NCBI GenBank assembly: GCA_017591395.1
Contig: WEDG01002901.1
Coordinates: 218,865-282,864 of the forward strand
DNA length: 64,000 bases
From: Schistocephalus solidus
Taxonomy: Eukaryota; Platyhelminthes; Cestoda; Diphyllobothriidea; Diphyllobothriidae
Direction: 5' to 3'
Below, piece by piece: positions 63,961 through 64,000 of the stretch (within the stretch, counting starts at the first letter, position 1; each line of letters starts with the position of its first letter). A program made the translations under genes and the position numbers. The notes beneath the pieces are model-generated. The model worked only from the letters and a program-made list of their open reading frames with translations. It was not told the DNA's origin and ran no database searches.

Positions 63961-64000
63961 TAGTCATCATCAGCATCATCATGGGGATAATCATTATCAT
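63961..64000. repeat. (CAT)n resumes at the window edge
   Basis: TCATCATCAGCATCATCATG and ATTATCAT: the same kind of array as at 58.7-60.9 kb, after 3 kb of other low-complexity sequence. Confidence 0.85.

Overview
This window looks like nuclear DNA of a flatworm, most likely a diphyllobothriidean tapeworm (Spirometra / Dibothriocephalus / Schistocephalus type). Three things point there: (1) the density and kind of retroelements, namely two RTE-like LINE families, Penelope-like elements, CR1/jockey-like LINEs and a Gypsy remnant, whose protein signatures I recall as typical of tapeworm genomes; (2) very short spliceosomal introns, several of exactly 35 nt; (3) long microsatellites. There is no operon or other bacterial gene organisation. 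The genus is a recollection, not something tested here.

Layout. 0-7 kb: a tRNA-derived SINE inverted pair, a Penelope-like remnant with a 63-bp direct repeat at its 3' side, a 368-bp hAT-like MITE, then little until a Penelope 3' end that runs into a (CTT)n microsatellite. 7.4-10.9 kb: a nearly full-length RTE-like LINE (RTE-A) with endonuclease and reverse transcriptase, broken by two nonsense codons and two frameshifts. 10.9-13.7 kb: a transposase fragment and a decayed CR1-like LINE. 14.1-18.5 kb: a well preserved DNA transposon with 228-bp terminal inverted repeats, encoding a DUF4218-type transposase and a spliced DUF4806-type protein; it landed exactly at the edge of a solo LTR-like repeat (18.5-19.1 kb). 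20.9-24.9 kb: a second RTE family (RTE-B), antisense, with a Penelope-like element nested in it. 26.8-28.9 kb: another Penelope copy split by an LTR-spacer-LTR unit. 29.2-32.3 kb: possible LINE endonuclease remnant and a decayed Gypsy element. 35.0-35.6 kb: the last two exons of a host gene with a Myb/telobox domain of the telomere-binding TRF type. 36.5 kb: second MITE copy. 38.5-39.5 kb: Penelope reverse-transcriptase remnant. 39.5-45.2 kb: mostly anonymous, with a decayed RTE fragment. 45.5-50.2 kb: the other clear host gene, class III alcohol dehydrogenase (glutathione-dependent formaldehyde dehydrogenase), six exons seen on the minus strand, with one apparent +1 frameshift. 51-57.9 kb: RTE and CR1/jockey-like LINE remnants. 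58.7-64 kb: a 5-kb low-complexity tract of CAT repeats with an embedded higher-order unit, then about 3 kb of plus-strand sequence almost lacking C.

How the parts relate. Only two host genes are supported, the telobox gene (plus) and ADH class III (minus), facing each other across about 10 kb. Nearly everything else is mobile-element strata. The nesting order can be read: Penelope into RTE-B; LTR unit into Penelope; DNA transposon at the boundary of a solo LTR. A short hairpin that carries hammerhead-ribozyme-like core motifs recurs six times, five of them at Penelope-like ends.
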